From Burkholderia sp. Leaf177 (GTDB taxonomy: Bacteria > Pseudomonadota > Gammaproteobacteria > Burkholderiales > Burkholderiaceae), in assembly GCF_001424345.1 (NCBI RefSeq), contig NZ_LMPF01000003.1, positions 221,381-265,273 of the forward strand: 43,893 nucleotides of DNA. The letters are read 5' to 3'. The notes under the pieces are model-generated. The model was not told where the DNA came from, did not search any database, and was given only the letters and a program-made list of their open reading frames with translations. Position numbers and translations under genes: made by a program. The first letter of the stretch is position 1. The number at the start of each line of letters is the position of its first letter. Positions 36,067 through 43,893 of this stretch are shown one piece after another.

Positions 36067-36321
36067 TTAAGCAGCCGGCTGAGCTTGTTGCGATTGCTTG
36101 ACCAGACGAGCAACCGTCGGCGACATTTGCGCGCCGTTGTCTTGCCAGTACGTCAGGCGGTCTTGAGCGATGCGCAATGCTTCGCCTTTGGTCGCGACAG
36201 GGTTGTAAAAACCCACACGTTCGATGAAGCGGCCATCACGGCGGCTACGCGAATCAGTTGCGACGATGTTGTAAAACGGGCGCTTCTTGGAGCCGCCACG
36301 AGCCAAGCGGATGATAACCAT
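36067..36321 (-). CDS. rpsP: 30S ribosomal protein S16
   Basis: S16 stabilises the 5' domain of 16S rRNA. The 84-residue product begins [20 protein letters not shown] and continues [16 protein letters not shown], the full S16 pattern. AAGGA stands before the ATG. It is the first gene of rpsP-rimM-trmD-rplS and has a strong sigma-70 promoter about 45 bp upstream. Confidence 0.98.
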   Translation of the reverse strand: MVIIRLARGGSKKRPFYNIVATDSRSRRDGRFIERVGFYNPVATKGEALRIAQDRLTYWQDNGAQMSPTVARLVKQSQQAQPAA

Positions 36322-36366
36322 GCTGAAATCCTTGAAAACCGGGGTTCGGAACTACCAAAACACGCG

Positions 36367-36395
36367 ATTATAGCGGCAAAACGATGCCTTAACAA
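36367..36395 (-). promoter_or_regulatory. Sigma-70 promoter of the rpsP operon
   Basis: On the minus strand TTGTTA (36390-36395), 17 bp, then a perfect TATAAT (36367-36372). The start should be near 36360, giving a leader of about 40 nt. The palindrome TCGATTAATCGA (36405-36416) is directly upstream in UP-element position. The rest of the gap 36322-36691 shows no gene. Confidence 0.85.
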
Positions 36396-36691
36396 ACACT
36401 TGCATCGATTAATCGAGATGCGAAGGGGCATTTTCCGCCACTTCCCGATGGCGGTCAGTACTCGTAAAGCACCGTGTCCTGGGCTTTTCAAGACTTTCGA
36501 GATTGGCCACAACGTCCCGGGGTTGGTGGAAACTTTTCTACAAGCGCCTGAACGGCAAACGGCATGTTCCGGGGCTGCGCGCGCCTCCGTGAACGACGAC
36601 CGGCCGCCTTGACCAACGCCTGCAGCGTAGAATGCCGCTTCACGCCAAAGTTCGCTCCGACCTGCCTTTAACGCTTTTCATTCAGCTCCCG

Positions 36692-37186
36692 ATGAACAAC
36701 CCGTCGTCCCACGTCACACACTCCTCGAATCCAGCGCCGCAAGCGCGTTTTCGCTCGAAAACGCTAACTGCCGCGCTCGCCTTCTTCTTGGGCAGCGTCG
36801 GCGCGCATCGATTCTATCTGTATGGTTTGCGCGACAAATTCGGTTGGGCACACATTGTCGGGCTTCTGGTGGGCGTCGTGGGTTACATGTTGCTCGCCGC
36901 GACGGAACGCGCGTCCGTCCTCGGTTGGGTGCTCGTCGTGCCAGGCGCCGCTTCCCTGCTGGCAGCGTTTTTATCCGCGATCGTGTACGGTCTGCGACCC
37001 GATGAAAAATGGGACGCTCAGTTCAATCCGCAAACGGGCCAACACAGCGACTCAGGCTGGACGGTGATCTTCATCGTGATATTTTCCCTCCTGTTTGGCG
37101 CGTTCATGTTGATGGCCGGCCTTGCGCTCACCTTCCAGACCTACTTCGAAGGCCAGGTTCAAGCAGCCAAAGAGTTGTCACAGTAG
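36692..37186 (+). CDS. TM2-like membrane protein, 164 residues
   Basis: The protein has four hydrophobic segments. The first two contain the TM2-like pattern KTLTAALAFFLGSVGAHRFY followed by LYGLRDKFGWAHIVG. The next two are VLGWVLVVPGAASLLAAFLS and VIFIVIFSLLFGAFMLMAGL. A soluble loop (GLRPDEKWDAQFNPQTGQHS) lies between. TM2 proteins are small membrane proteins of unknown function. ATG 36692 is chosen over an upstream in-frame ATG because the later residues align with the family. It converges with the radical SAM gene. Confidence 0.82.
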   Translation: MNNPSSHVTHSSNPAPQARFRSKTLTAALAFFLGSVGAHRFYLYGLRDKFGWAHIVGLLVGVVGYMLLAATERASVLGWVLVVPGAASLLAAFLSAIVYGLRPDEKWDAQFNPQTGQHSDSGWTVIFIVIFSLLFGAFMLMAGLALTFQTYFEGQVQAAKELSQ

Positions 37187-37219
37187 CACGTCCCGGGCGG
37201 CGTCCTGCACTGGATCCAA

Positions 37220-38356
37220 TCAAAACAGCTTCATCTGCGGACTATCTACGACCGGCCGCTTCGGCGCCAACTCCCCGCGCCGAAATCCCGACATATCCAG
37301 AATGCCGCGTTGGCGCTGATTCAGTCCTAGTCGCCGCGCGGCATGATGAAAGCGCTGCTTGAGCATGTCCGCCCATAGGCCTTCGCCTTTCATCCGCTTC
37401 GAGAAATCCGAATCGTAATCCTTGCCGCCGCGCATATCGCGCACACGTCCCATCACGCGTTCAGCGCGATCGGGGAAATGCGCCGCGAGCCAATCCTTGA
37501 ACAACGGCGCAACCTCCCAAGGCAATCTCAAGACGATATAACTCGCGCTCGTGGCACCGGCTTCCGCGCATGCTTCCAGCACGCGTTCCATGTCGGGTTC
37601 GGTGACAAATGGAATCATCGGCGCAACGCTAACGCCGACTGGAATGCCGGCTTCGGCCAGTGTGCGGATGGTGCGCAGCCGTCTCGCCGGCGTTGCGGCG
37701 CGCGGCTCCAGCGTCCGGGCAATCTCGGCGTCGAGCGTGGTAATGGTCACCGCGACGATCACCTGGCCTTTTTGCGCCATTGGCGCCAGCAAGTCGATAT
37801 CCCGTTCAATCAGCGACGACTTTGTTATTGCGGCAAACGGATGGCCGCGTTCACTGAGGATTTCGGTTACGCGCCTTGTTATCCGCAGGTTCCGTTCGAC
37901 CGGCTGATACGCATCCGTGTTGACCCCGAGAGCAATGGGCTCCGGCTGATACGACGGCTTGTCCAGTTCGCGCTCGAGCAACTCCCCTGCGTTGACCTTC
38001 GCGTAGATGCGGCTTTCGAAATCGAGTCCCGGCGACAAACCCAAATAGCTGTGCGTGGGACGGGCGAAACAATATATACAGCCGTGCTCGCAACCTCGAT
38101 ACGGATTCAGCGATACCCCGAACGGAATGTCGGGCGAGGAGTTGTGCGTGAGAATGCTCTTTGCACGCTCCTCGAATACCTGGGTACGCAGCGGCGGCGC
38201 GCGTTCCTCCTCGCCATCCTGGTCGGTGTACGTCCAGCCGTCGTCGATACGTTCACGCTCGTCCTTTTCGTATCGTCCCTGAACATTCGTGACCGCGCCC
38301 CGGCCTTTGCGCGGCGCGGGCGGAGCGACAGGATATTCGAAGTCAGGCAAAGCCAT
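37220..38356 (-). CDS. PA0069-family radical SAM protein, SOS-controlled
   Basis: The 378-residue protein holds the radical SAM cluster motif CEHGCIYC (CxxxCxxC) within NPYRGCEHGCIYCFARPTHS. The rest follows the PA0069/SplB-like group: GVNTDAYQPVERNLRITRR, ITKSSLIERDIDLL and SVAPMIPFVTEPDMERVLEA. SplB repairs UV spore photoproduct; this group's reaction is unproven. ATG 38356 is preferred over TTG 38362. A consensus LexA box overlaps its promoter, so it should be DNA-damage induced. From memory, P. aeruginosa PA0069 also appears in SOS studies. Confidence 0.9.
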   Translation of the reverse strand: MALPDFEYPVAPPAPRKGRGAVTNVQGRYEKDERERIDDGWTYTDQDGEEERAPPLRTQVFEERAKSILTHNSSPDIPFGVSLNPYRGCEHGCIYCFARPTHSYLGLSPGLDFESRIYAKVNAGELLERELDKPSYQPEPIALGVNTDAYQPVERNLRITRRVTEILSERGHPFAAITKSSLIERDIDLLAPMAQKGQVIVAVTITTLDAEIARTLEPRAATPARRLRTIRTLAEAGIPVGVSVAPMIPFVTEPDMERVLEACAEAGATSASYIVLRLPWEVAPLFKDWLAAHFPDRAERVMGRVRDMRGGKDYDSDFSKRMKGEGLWADMLKQRFHHAARRLGLNQRQRGILDMSGFRRGELAPKRPVVDSPQMKLF

Positions 38357-38381
38357 GATCAATGCGTGGAAAAGGATAAAG

Positions 38382-38401
38382 TACTGTACAAATATACAGT
38401 A
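38382..38401. promoter_or_regulatory. Consensus LexA (SOS) box of the radical SAM gene
   Basis: TACTGTACAAATATACAGTA contains CTGT-N8-ACAG (38384-38399) with matching flanks TA and TA, close to the best known LexA sites. It is 26-45 bp upstream of ATG 38356 and overlaps the -10. Confidence 0.9.
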
Positions 38402-38418
38402 AAATTTCTTATCCGCAA
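38391..38418 (-). promoter_or_regulatory. Sigma-70 promoter of the radical SAM gene
   Basis: On the minus strand TTGCGG (38413-38418), 16 bp, then TATATT (38391-38396). The LexA box covers the -10, so repression would be steric. Confidence 0.65.
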
Positions 38419-38424
38419 GCAGAT

Positions 38425-38913
38425 TCAGCCATCAACGGCGATGGCCAGGCTCTCCTTGATCTCTTCCATGACCACGTAGCTTTTCGACTGCACCGCGCCG
38501 GGAAGCTGCAACAGGATGTCGCCGAGAAGCTTCCGGTAATCGGCCATCTCGCCAATGCGCGCCTTGATCAGATAGTCGAAATCGCCAGAAACCAGGTGGC
38601 ATTCCAGGACCTCGGGGATGCGCTGCACTTCGCGTCGAAATTGCTCGAACATGTTGCCGCTCTTATGATCGAGCGTGATTTCCACGAATACCAGCAGCGA
38701 AGCCCCGAGTTGATGCGGGTTCACACGCGCGTAGTAGCCTGAAATCACGTCGTCGCGCTCCATGCGCTTTACGCGCTCAATACAGGGTGTCACCGATAGC
38801 CCAACCTGTTCCGCAAGTTCCTTCATGGCAATACGGCCGTCCTGCTGAAGTATCCGCAGAATACGGCGATCGATCTTGTCCAGTTCCCGCACCGAATTTC
38901 GTTGAGTTCTCAT
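38425..38913 (-). CDS. Lrp/AsnC-family regulator, divergent from dadA
   Basis: The 162-residue protein has an AsnC-type helix-turn-helix (LDKIDRRILRILQQDGRIAM, then KELAEQVGLSVTPCIERVKR). A RAM ligand-binding domain follows, with VFVEITLDHKSG and CHLVSGDFDYLIKARIGEM. ATG 38913 is chosen over an upstream frame start. Divergence from dadA across an AT-rich 133-bp gap, which contains the palindrome ACTATAGT, suggests an amino-acid-responsive regulator of dadA, like DadR. The effector is inferred, not shown. Confidence 0.92.
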   Translation of the reverse strand: MRTQRNSVRELDKIDRRILRILQQDGRIAMKELAEQVGLSVTPCIERVKRMERDDVISGYYARVNPHQLGASLLVFVEITLDHKSGNMFEQFRREVQRIPEVLECHLVSGDFDYLIKARIGEMADYRKLLGDILLQLPGAVQSKSYVVMEEIKESLAIAVDG

Positions 38914-39046
38914 TCGAATCCACTGAAACGTAGATAAATACAATAACAAAAACTACTGCACTCTCAATACTATAGTCGATACCACTATATATCCCGCTAC
39001 TCAAAGAAGCATGACCGGCGGAATGTCACTTTGCACGGAGCAAGAC

Positions 39047-40339
39047 ATGAAAGTCGTAATTTTGGGCAGCGGTGTTATCGGCGTAACCAGTGCCTACTAT
39101 CTGGCGCGGGCGGGCCACGAGGTCACGGTTATCGATCGGGAAGCGGGACCGGCGCTCGAGACGAGTTTCGCAAACGCCGGGCAAATCTCGCCCGGATACG
39201 CGTCGCCATGGGCCGCGCCCGGCGTGCCGCTCAAAGCGGTGAAGTGGATGTTCGAGAAACACGCGCCGCTGGCCATTCGCCTGGACGGAACTTCGTTTCA
39301 ATTGAAATGGATGTGGCAGATGCTGCAGAACTGCACGCAAGACCGCTATTCGGTCAACAAGGGCCGCATGGTTCGTCTGGCTGAATACAGCCGCGATTGC
39401 CTGCAGGCACTGCGCGCGGATACGGGCATTCAATATGAAGGCCGTACCGGCGGCACGTTGCAATTGTTTCGCACCCAGCAGCAACTCGATGGCGCGGCAA
39501 AAGACATCGCCGTTTTGCGCGATGCAAACGTGCCCTTCGAATTGCTCATGCCCGCCGATCTGCACAAGGCCGAGCCGGCTCTCGCGGCGGTATCGCAGAA
39601 ATTGACGGGCGGTTTGCGCCTGCCGAACGACGAAACCGGCGATTGCCAGAAATTCACCACGCGTCTTGCTGCCATGGCCGAACAGCTCGGCGTGAAGTTT
39701 CGCTACAACACGCCTATCGATGCCCTCGCGGTCAGCGGCGGCCGCATCGCCGGCGTGCAATGCGGCGCCGAATTGATCCGTGGCGATTCGTACGTGGTCG
39801 CGCTGGGTTCGTATTCCACGAAGCTGCTCGGCGATCTCATCAAGATTCCGGTTTATCCGCTGAAGGGCTATTCGCTGACGGCGCCCGTAGTGAATGAAAG
39901 CGCAGCGCCAATTTCGACCGTGCTCGACGAAACCTACAAGATCGCGATCACCCGTTTCGATGACCGGATTCGAGTCGGCGGAATGGCAGAAATCGTCGGC
40001 TTCGATAAATCCCTGCGCCAAGCGCGTCGTGAGACGCTCGAAATGTGCGTGAACGACCTGTTCCCCGGCGGCGGCGATACGGCGAAGGCATCGTTCTGGA
40101 CCGGACTGCGTCCTATGACGCCGGACGGCACGCCTATCGTCGGACGCACGCCTGTATCGAATCTTTATCTGAACACGGGCCACGGCACGCTCGGCTGGAC
40201 CATGTCCTGCGGTTCCGGCCAATTGCTGGCGGATCTGATGTCGGGCAAACAGCCGGCTATCCAGTCGGACGATTTGTCGGTGCACCGCTATTTGGGCGAA
40301 ACGCGCACGAACGGCAGGCCGGCGTACGCACGGGCATAA
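39047..40339 (+). CDS. dadA: D-amino acid dehydrogenase small subunit
   Basis: DadA is a membrane-associated flavoenzyme that oxidises D-amino acids, chiefly D-alanine, passing electrons to the respiratory chain. The 430-residue protein begins [20 protein letters not shown] (FAD-binding GxGxxG). It continues with [20 protein letters not shown] and the C-terminal [20 protein letters not shown] and [15 protein letters not shown], all DadA hallmarks. ATG 39047 follows GGAG at good spacing; an in-frame ATG at 39011 is less likely. The divergent Lrp-type gene is probably its regulator. No alanine racemase gene follows. Confidence 0.96.
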   Translation: MKVVILGSGVIGVTSAYYLARAGHEVTVIDREAGPALETSFANAGQISPGYASPWAAPGVPLKAVKWMFEKHAPLAIRLDGTSFQLKWMWQMLQNCTQDRYSVNKGRMVRLAEYSRDCLQALRADTGIQYEGRTGGTLQLFRTQQQLDGAAKDIAVLRDANVPFELLMPADLHKAEPALAAVSQKLTGGLRLPNDETGDCQKFTTRLAAMAEQLGVKFRYNTPIDALAVSGGRIAGVQCGAELIRGDSYVVALGSYSTKLLGDLIKIPVYPLKGYSLTAPVVNESAAPISTVLDETYKIAITRFDDRIRVGGMAEIVGFDKSLRQARRETLEMCVNDLFPGGGDTAKASFWTGLRPMTPDGTPIVGRTPVSNLYLNTGHGTLGWTMSCGSGQLLADLMSGKQPAIQSDDLSVHRYLGETRTNGRPAYARA

Positions 40340-40360
40340 GCTAAAAAAGGTGACTACAAC

Positions 40361-40397
40361 AAAAAGGGGCTGTTTCCGCGAAGGGACAGCCCTTTTT
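40361..40397 (+). terminator. Terminator of dadA
   Basis: Arms AAAAAGGGGCTGT (40361-40373) and ACAGCCCTTTTT (40386-40397) pair with one bulge, ending in T5. It can also serve the convergent acyl-CoA dehydrogenase gene. Confidence 0.88.
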
Positions 40398-40417
40398 ATT
40401 ACGTAAAACATAGCGAA

Positions 40418-42208
40418 TCAGAACTGCGCTTCGCTCATCGCGAGATACCCTTCCTGTCCATTGCCACTGACAATCGATGCCTCGATGCCCGGCGCTTGCG
40501 ACAAGACATGCTCGGCGAAGAACTGTGCCGTTGCGATCTTCGCGCCGTAAAACGCGTCATCTTCAGCGCGTTTATCCGATGCAACCAGCAGCGCCCGCGC
40601 CATCTGCCATCCACCGAGCACGATGCCCGCAAGCTTCAGATAAGGCACGCTCCCCGCAAACACCGCGTTCGGATCGCTTTTCACCTTCGCGACCATGAAC
40701 TCGACCACCCGCGCCAAAGCAAGACTTCCGGCGCCCAAATGACGATGCATCGACGTGAACGCCTGTCCGTCACGATCGGCTAAAAGCGCGATGGTCTGGT
40801 CCATTTGCGCCAGAATCGCCAGCGCCGTCGCGCCGCCATCGCGCACTGTTTTCCGCCCGATCAGATCGTTGGCCTGGATCGCGGTCGTGCCTTCGTAGAT
40901 GGAAAGAATGCGTGCATCACGATAATGCTGCGCCGCGCCCGTTTCCTCGATGAATCCCATGCCGCCATGAACTTGCACGCCGAGACTCGTGACATCGATG
41001 GAAAGCTCCGTGCTCCATCCCTTCACGATCGGCACGAGAAACTCGTAGACGGCCTGATGATTCGCGCGCGTGGTTTCATCGGGATGATGATGCGCCAGGT
41101 CGCAATGCGCGGCCGCCACGTAGGCCAGCGCGCGCGAAGCCTCGGTCAGCGAGCGCATGGTCAAAAGCATGCGGCGCACGTCCGGATGATGAATGATCGA
41201 CACCGGCTGTTTGGCCGAGCCATCCACCGGCCGGCTTTGCACGCGATCCTTCGCGAATGCGACGGCCTGCTGGTAAGCCCGCTCGGACACCGCCACGCCC
41301 TGTAGCCCGACCGCGAAGCGCGCCGCGTTCATCATGATGAACATGTATTCGAGCCCGCGATTTTCTTCGCCGATCAACTCGCCGACCGCGCCGCCGTGAT
41401 CGCCGAATTGCAGCACGGCGGTCGGGCTCGCCTTGATCCCGAGCTTGTGTTCAATCGATACGCAATGCACGTCGTTGCGTTCGCCGAGCGCGCCGGCGTC
41501 ATTGGTGAGGAACTTGGGAACGATGAAAAGCGAGATGCCCTTCACGCCTTCGGGCGCACCGGGCATGCGCGCCAGCACGAGATGCGCGATGTTCTTCGCC
41601 ATGTCGTGCTCGCCGTACGTGATGAAAATCTTCGTGCCGAAGAGCTTGAACGTACCGTCGCCTTGCGGCTCGGCGCGCGTTCGCACGAGCGCGAGATCCG
41701 AGCCGGCCTGCGGCTCGGTGAGGTTCATCGTACCGGTCCACTCGCCGGAAATCAGCTTCGGCACGTAGCGCTGCTTTTGTTCGTCGGTGCCGGCGGTGAG
41801 CAACGCTTCAATGGCGCCATCGGTCAGCAGCGGACACAACGCGAACGAGAGATTTGCCGAGTTCAACATTTCTATACACGGCGTGGCAATGAGTTTGGGC
41901 AAGCCTTGTCCGTCGTATTCGACCGGATGCAGCACGCCTTGCCAGCCGCCTTCGCCGAACTGCTTGAACGCTTCCTTGAAACCCGGCGTGGTGATCACTT
42001 CACCGTCTTTCCACGCGCTCGGATTCTTGTCGCCTTCAACGTTCAGCGGCGCCACCACTTCGCCGTTGAATCGCGCGGCTTCTTCGAGCACGGCGCGCGC
42101 GGTGTCGAGATTTGCGTCCTCGAAACCCGGCAATGCCGCGATGCCTTCAATGTCCGCGAGTTCCTTCATCACGAACAACATGTCCTTGACGGGCGCGTGA
42201 TAGCTCAT
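40418..42208 (-). CDS. Acyl-CoA dehydrogenase (large, C-terminal-extended type)
   Basis: The 596-residue flavoenzyme introduces the alpha-beta double bond into acyl-CoA and passes electrons to EtfAB, whose genes precede it. Conserved parts include MNLTEPQAGSDLALVRTRAE (substrate/FAD loop), TKIFITYGEHDM, FAKDRVQSR, and YRDARILSIYEGTTAIQAND, which carries the catalytic-region YEGTTxIQ. A C-terminal helical domain of about 130 residues marks the long FadE-like class often adjacent to etfBA in Burkholderia. GGGGGAG precedes the ATG. Chain-length preference is unknown. Confidence 0.93.
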   Translation of the reverse strand: MSYHAPVKDMLFVMKELADIEGIAALPGFEDANLDTARAVLEEAARFNGEVVAPLNVEGDKNPSAWKDGEVITTPGFKEAFKQFGEGGWQGVLHPVEYDGQGLPKLIATPCIEMLNSANLSFALCPLLTDGAIEALLTAGTDEQKQRYVPKLISGEWTGTMNLTEPQAGSDLALVRTRAEPQGDGTFKLFGTKIFITYGEHDMAKNIAHLVLARMPGAPEGVKGISLFIVPKFLTNDAGALGERNDVHCVSIEHKLGIKASPTAVLQFGDHGGAVGELIGEENRGLEYMFIMMNAARFAVGLQGVAVSERAYQQAVAFAKDRVQSRPVDGSAKQPVSIIHHPDVRRMLLTMRSLTEASRALAYVAAAHCDLAHHHPDETTRANHQAVYEFLVPIVKGWSTELSIDVTSLGVQVHGGMGFIEETGAAQHYRDARILSIYEGTTAIQANDLIGRKTVRDGGATALAILAQMDQTIALLADRDGQAFTSMHRHLGAGSLALARVVEFMVAKVKSDPNAVFAGSVPYLKLAGIVLGGWQMARALLVASDKRAEDDAFYGAKIATAQFFAEHVLSQAPGIEASIVSGNGQEGYLAMSEAQF

Positions 42209-42230
42209 GTCTTTGTCTCCCCCTGATGTG

Positions 42231-42259
42231 AAAAGGGGCGCACATGCGTCGCCCCTTTT
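42231..42259 (-). terminator. Terminator of etfBA
   Basis: Arms AAAAGGGGCG (42231-42240) and CGCCCCTTTT (42250-42259) pair perfectly. On the minus strand this lies after the etfA stop at 42284 and upstream of the acyl-CoA dehydrogenase start. Confidence 0.85.
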
Positions 42260-42283
42260 TTGCTGTACTGCTCAATCAGCCGA

Positions 42284-43285
42284 TCAACCCAGCTCTTTCA
42301 CCAACTCCGGCACCACGGTGAACAAATCGCCTACGAGGCCGTAGTCCGCCACACCGAAGATCGGCGCTTCGGCGTCCTTGTTGATGGCAACAATGACCTT
42401 CGAGTCCTTCATCCCGGCCAGATGCTGAATGGCGCCCGAGATGCCGACCGCGACGTACAAATTAGGCGCCACGATCTTGCCCGTTTGCCCGACCTGATAA
42501 TCGTTTGGCACGAAGCCGGCATCGACCGCTGCACGCGATGCACCCAGCGCCGCGCCCAGTTTGTAATCGTTTGGCACGAAGCCGGCATCGACCGCTGCAC
42601 GCGATGCACCCAGCGCCGCGCCCAGTTTGTCGGCGAGCGGTTCGAGCACTTTCGTGTAGTTCTCGCCGTTGCCAAGCCCGCGTCCGCCCGACACAATGAT
42701 CTGCGCCGACGTCAGTTCCGGACGATCCAGCTTCGTCACTTCACGGCTCACGAACGTCGAGATACCGGAGTCAGCTGCCGCTTCGATCTTCTCGACCGAT
42801 GCGCTGCCGCCTTCCGCCGCGACCGGATCGAAACCCGTGGAACGCACCGTGATGACCTTGATGGCATCGCTCGATTGAACCGTCGCGATCGCGTTGCCCG
42901 CGTAGATGGGACGCTCGAAGGTATCGGCGCTGTCGACCGCGGTGATATCGCTGATCTGCGCCACATCCAGATGTGCAGCAATGCGCGGCGCGACGTTCTT
43001 GCCGTAAGCGGTTGCCGGCGCCAGGATATGCGAATAATTCTTCGCGATCTGCAACACCGTTCCGTCGATATTCTCGGCAAGTCCCTCAGCGAGTTGCGGT
43101 GCATCGGCCAACAGCACTTTCGCCACGCCCGCGATCTTCGCGGCGGCATCGGCTGCGGCTTGCGCGTTCGAACCCGCGACCAGCACGTGAACATCACCGC
43201 CAATCTTCGATGCAGCCGCAATGGTATTTAGCGTTGCCGGCTTGATGGATGCATTGTCGTGTTCTGCAATTACAAGAATGGTCAC
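42284..43285 (-). CDS. etfA: Electron transfer flavoprotein alpha subunit, with internal duplication
   Basis: EtfA with EtfB forms the FAD carrier that accepts electrons from acyl-CoA dehydrogenases. The 333-residue product has the N-terminal Rossmann-like domain ([19 protein letters not shown]) and the FAD-binding C-terminal domain ([48 protein letters not shown]). The family length is about 311. The extra 22 residues are an exact second copy of the segment beginning [16 protein letters not shown] (around residues 219-262). GTG 43285 is the start, with AGGAG overlapping the etfB stop context. The duplication touches the FAD contact region and may inactivate the protein. Confidence 0.9.
   Translation of the reverse strand: MTILVIAEHDNASIKPATLNTIAAASKIGGDVHVLVAGSNAQAAADAAAKIAGVAKVLLADAPQLAEGLAENIDGTVLQIAKNYSHILAPATAYGKNVAPRIAAHLDVAQISDITAVDSADTFERPIYAGNAIATVQSSDAIKVITVRSTGFDPVAAEGGSASVEKIEAAADSGISTFVSREVTKLDRPELTSAQIIVSGGRGLGNGENYTKVLEPLADKLGAALGASRAAVDAGFVPNDYKLGAALGASRAAVDAGFVPNDYQVGQTGKIVAPNLYVAVGISGAIQHLAGMKDSKVIVAINKDAEAPIFGVADYGLVGDLFTVVPELVKELG
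42498..42629. repeat. Exact 66-bp tandem duplication in etfA
   Basis: Bases 42498-42563 are repeated without a mismatch at 42564-42629. The 66 bp equals 22 codons, so the frame is kept. Subtracting one unit restores the normal family length of about 311 residues. Confidence 0.97.
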
Positions 43286-43297
43286 TTTCTCAACTCC

Positions 43298-43893
43298 TCA
43301 CAGAACCTTGGCTTCGGTCTTCAACTTCTCGACCAGCGTCTTCACGTCCGGCACCTTCACGCCTGCGGAGCGCTGCGGCGGTTCGGCGACCTTCAGCGTC
43401 TTCAGGCGCGGCGTGACATCCACGCCGAGATCGGCCGGCTTGATGGCAGACTCTCGTGGATGCCGTCATGCTTGATTGCGAGTTCGTGCTCTGAAAGCGG
43501 CGTGACATCCACGCCGAGATCGGCCGGCTTGATGGTTTCCATCGGCTTTTTCTTCGCCTTCATGATGTTCGGCAGCGTGACGTAACGCGGCTCGTTCAGG
43601 CGCAAGTCCGTGGTGATCACAGCGGGCAAAGTCAGTGACAGCGTTTCGGAACCGCCATCGATTTCGCGCGCGACCGAGACTTTTCCATCGGCTACCGTCA
43701 CCTTCGATGCAAACGTCGCCTGCGGCAAACCAGCCAATGCGGCGAGCATTTGACCGGTTTGATTGGAGTCGTCGTCGATTGCCTGCTTGCCGAGAATGAT
43801 CAGTTGCGGCTGTTCTTTATCGACCAGTGCTTTGAGGATTTTCGCGACCGCCAGCGGCTGCAATTCCTCAGTCGATTCAACCAGAATCGCCCG
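43298..43893 (-). pseudogene. etfB: Electron transfer flavoprotein beta subunit, frameshifted and cut by window edge
   Basis: Conserved EtfB segments run from the window edge: [66 protein letters not shown]. At DLGVDVTP the frame is broken by 89 extra nt. The open frame then runs into foreign residues ([18 protein letters not shown]) and stops at 43402. The normal C terminus ([17 protein letters not shown] to AKVL) survives in another frame, ending at 43298. About 80 N-terminal residues lie outside the window. The defect removes the last 40 or so normal residues and would break coupling to etfA. A sequencing or assembly error is possible. Confidence 0.85.
43408..43535. repeat. 39-bp direct repeat flanking a 50-bp insert in etfB
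   Basis: Bases 43408-43446 recur exactly at 43497-43535. The 50 bp between them (43447-43496) have no counterpart in normal etfB. The total extra length is 89 nt, which shifts the frame. Confidence 0.95.

Noticed and set aside
43402..43535. Programmed ribosomal frameshift in etfB
   Set aside because: There is no slippery heptamer plus structure, and the disruption is an 89-nt insertion rather than a one-base shift. EtfB families do not use frameshifting.

Overview
The window is a stretch of chromosome from a high-GC betaproteobacterium, most likely Burkholderiaceae (Paraburkholderia/Caballeronia type). This rests on protein character, GC-rich codon use and gene neighbourhoods: the rpsP-rimM-trmD-rplS operon followed by a CoA-pyrophosphatase and a CobD/CbiB-like protein, and etfB-etfA-acyl-CoA dehydrogenase. 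No rRNA, tRNA, CRISPR array, prophage or insertion sequence was seen. Most genes are housekeeping; the interest lies in control elements, small genes and a damaged etfBA locus.

Layout. 1-460: a repeat-rich region with a two-hairpin dispersed element and a 142-bp tandem array. 461-3979: a GntR/FCD regulator overlapping galM, a 24-residue membrane microprotein, creA and an unknown gene. 3986-6990: a UvrD-like helicase with a LexA-box-like site, then two small secreted Ala/Lys-rich proteins. 7357-12736: an S4-domain protein, a zinc alcohol dehydrogenase, a MATE exporter, a candidate sRNA whose hairpin loops carry UCCUUG, and a phospholipase-D lipoprotein. 12775-19799: fumC, a methyltransferase, an acyl-CoA thioesterase, a 50-residue lipoprotein, an ArsR-like regulator and an alkylsulfatase. 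19862-25540: thyA, two paralogous VpsR-like sigma-54 activators flanking a small secreted protein that has its own sigma-54-type promoter and upstream palindrome, and folA. 25613-31766: pmbA, darP, mog, orn, an M48 protease, rsgA and a DUF2007 protein. 32069-36321: cobD/cbiB-like gene, NUDIX hydrolase, rplS, trmD, rimM, rpsP. 36692-40339: a TM2-like membrane protein, a PA0069-type radical SAM protein behind a consensus LexA box, and an Lrp-type regulator divergent from dadA. 40418-43893: acyl-CoA dehydrogenase, etfA and etfB.

How genes work together. EtfAB normally passes electrons from acyl-CoA dehydrogenases to the quinone pool, so the acyl-CoA dehydrogenase gene and etfBA form one functional unit. 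Here etfA carries an exact in-frame 66-bp tandem duplication and etfB an 89-nt insertion that shifts its frame. These are either real decay or assembly errors and need reads to decide. The ribosome/tRNA operon has a near-consensus sigma-70 promoter. Two genes, the helicase and the radical SAM protein, appear to belong to the SOS regulon. The sigma-54 activator pair with the secreted protein between them is the best candidate here for a little-described regulatory unit.

Limits: all calls come from reading the sequence. No database search, folding program or alignment was run.
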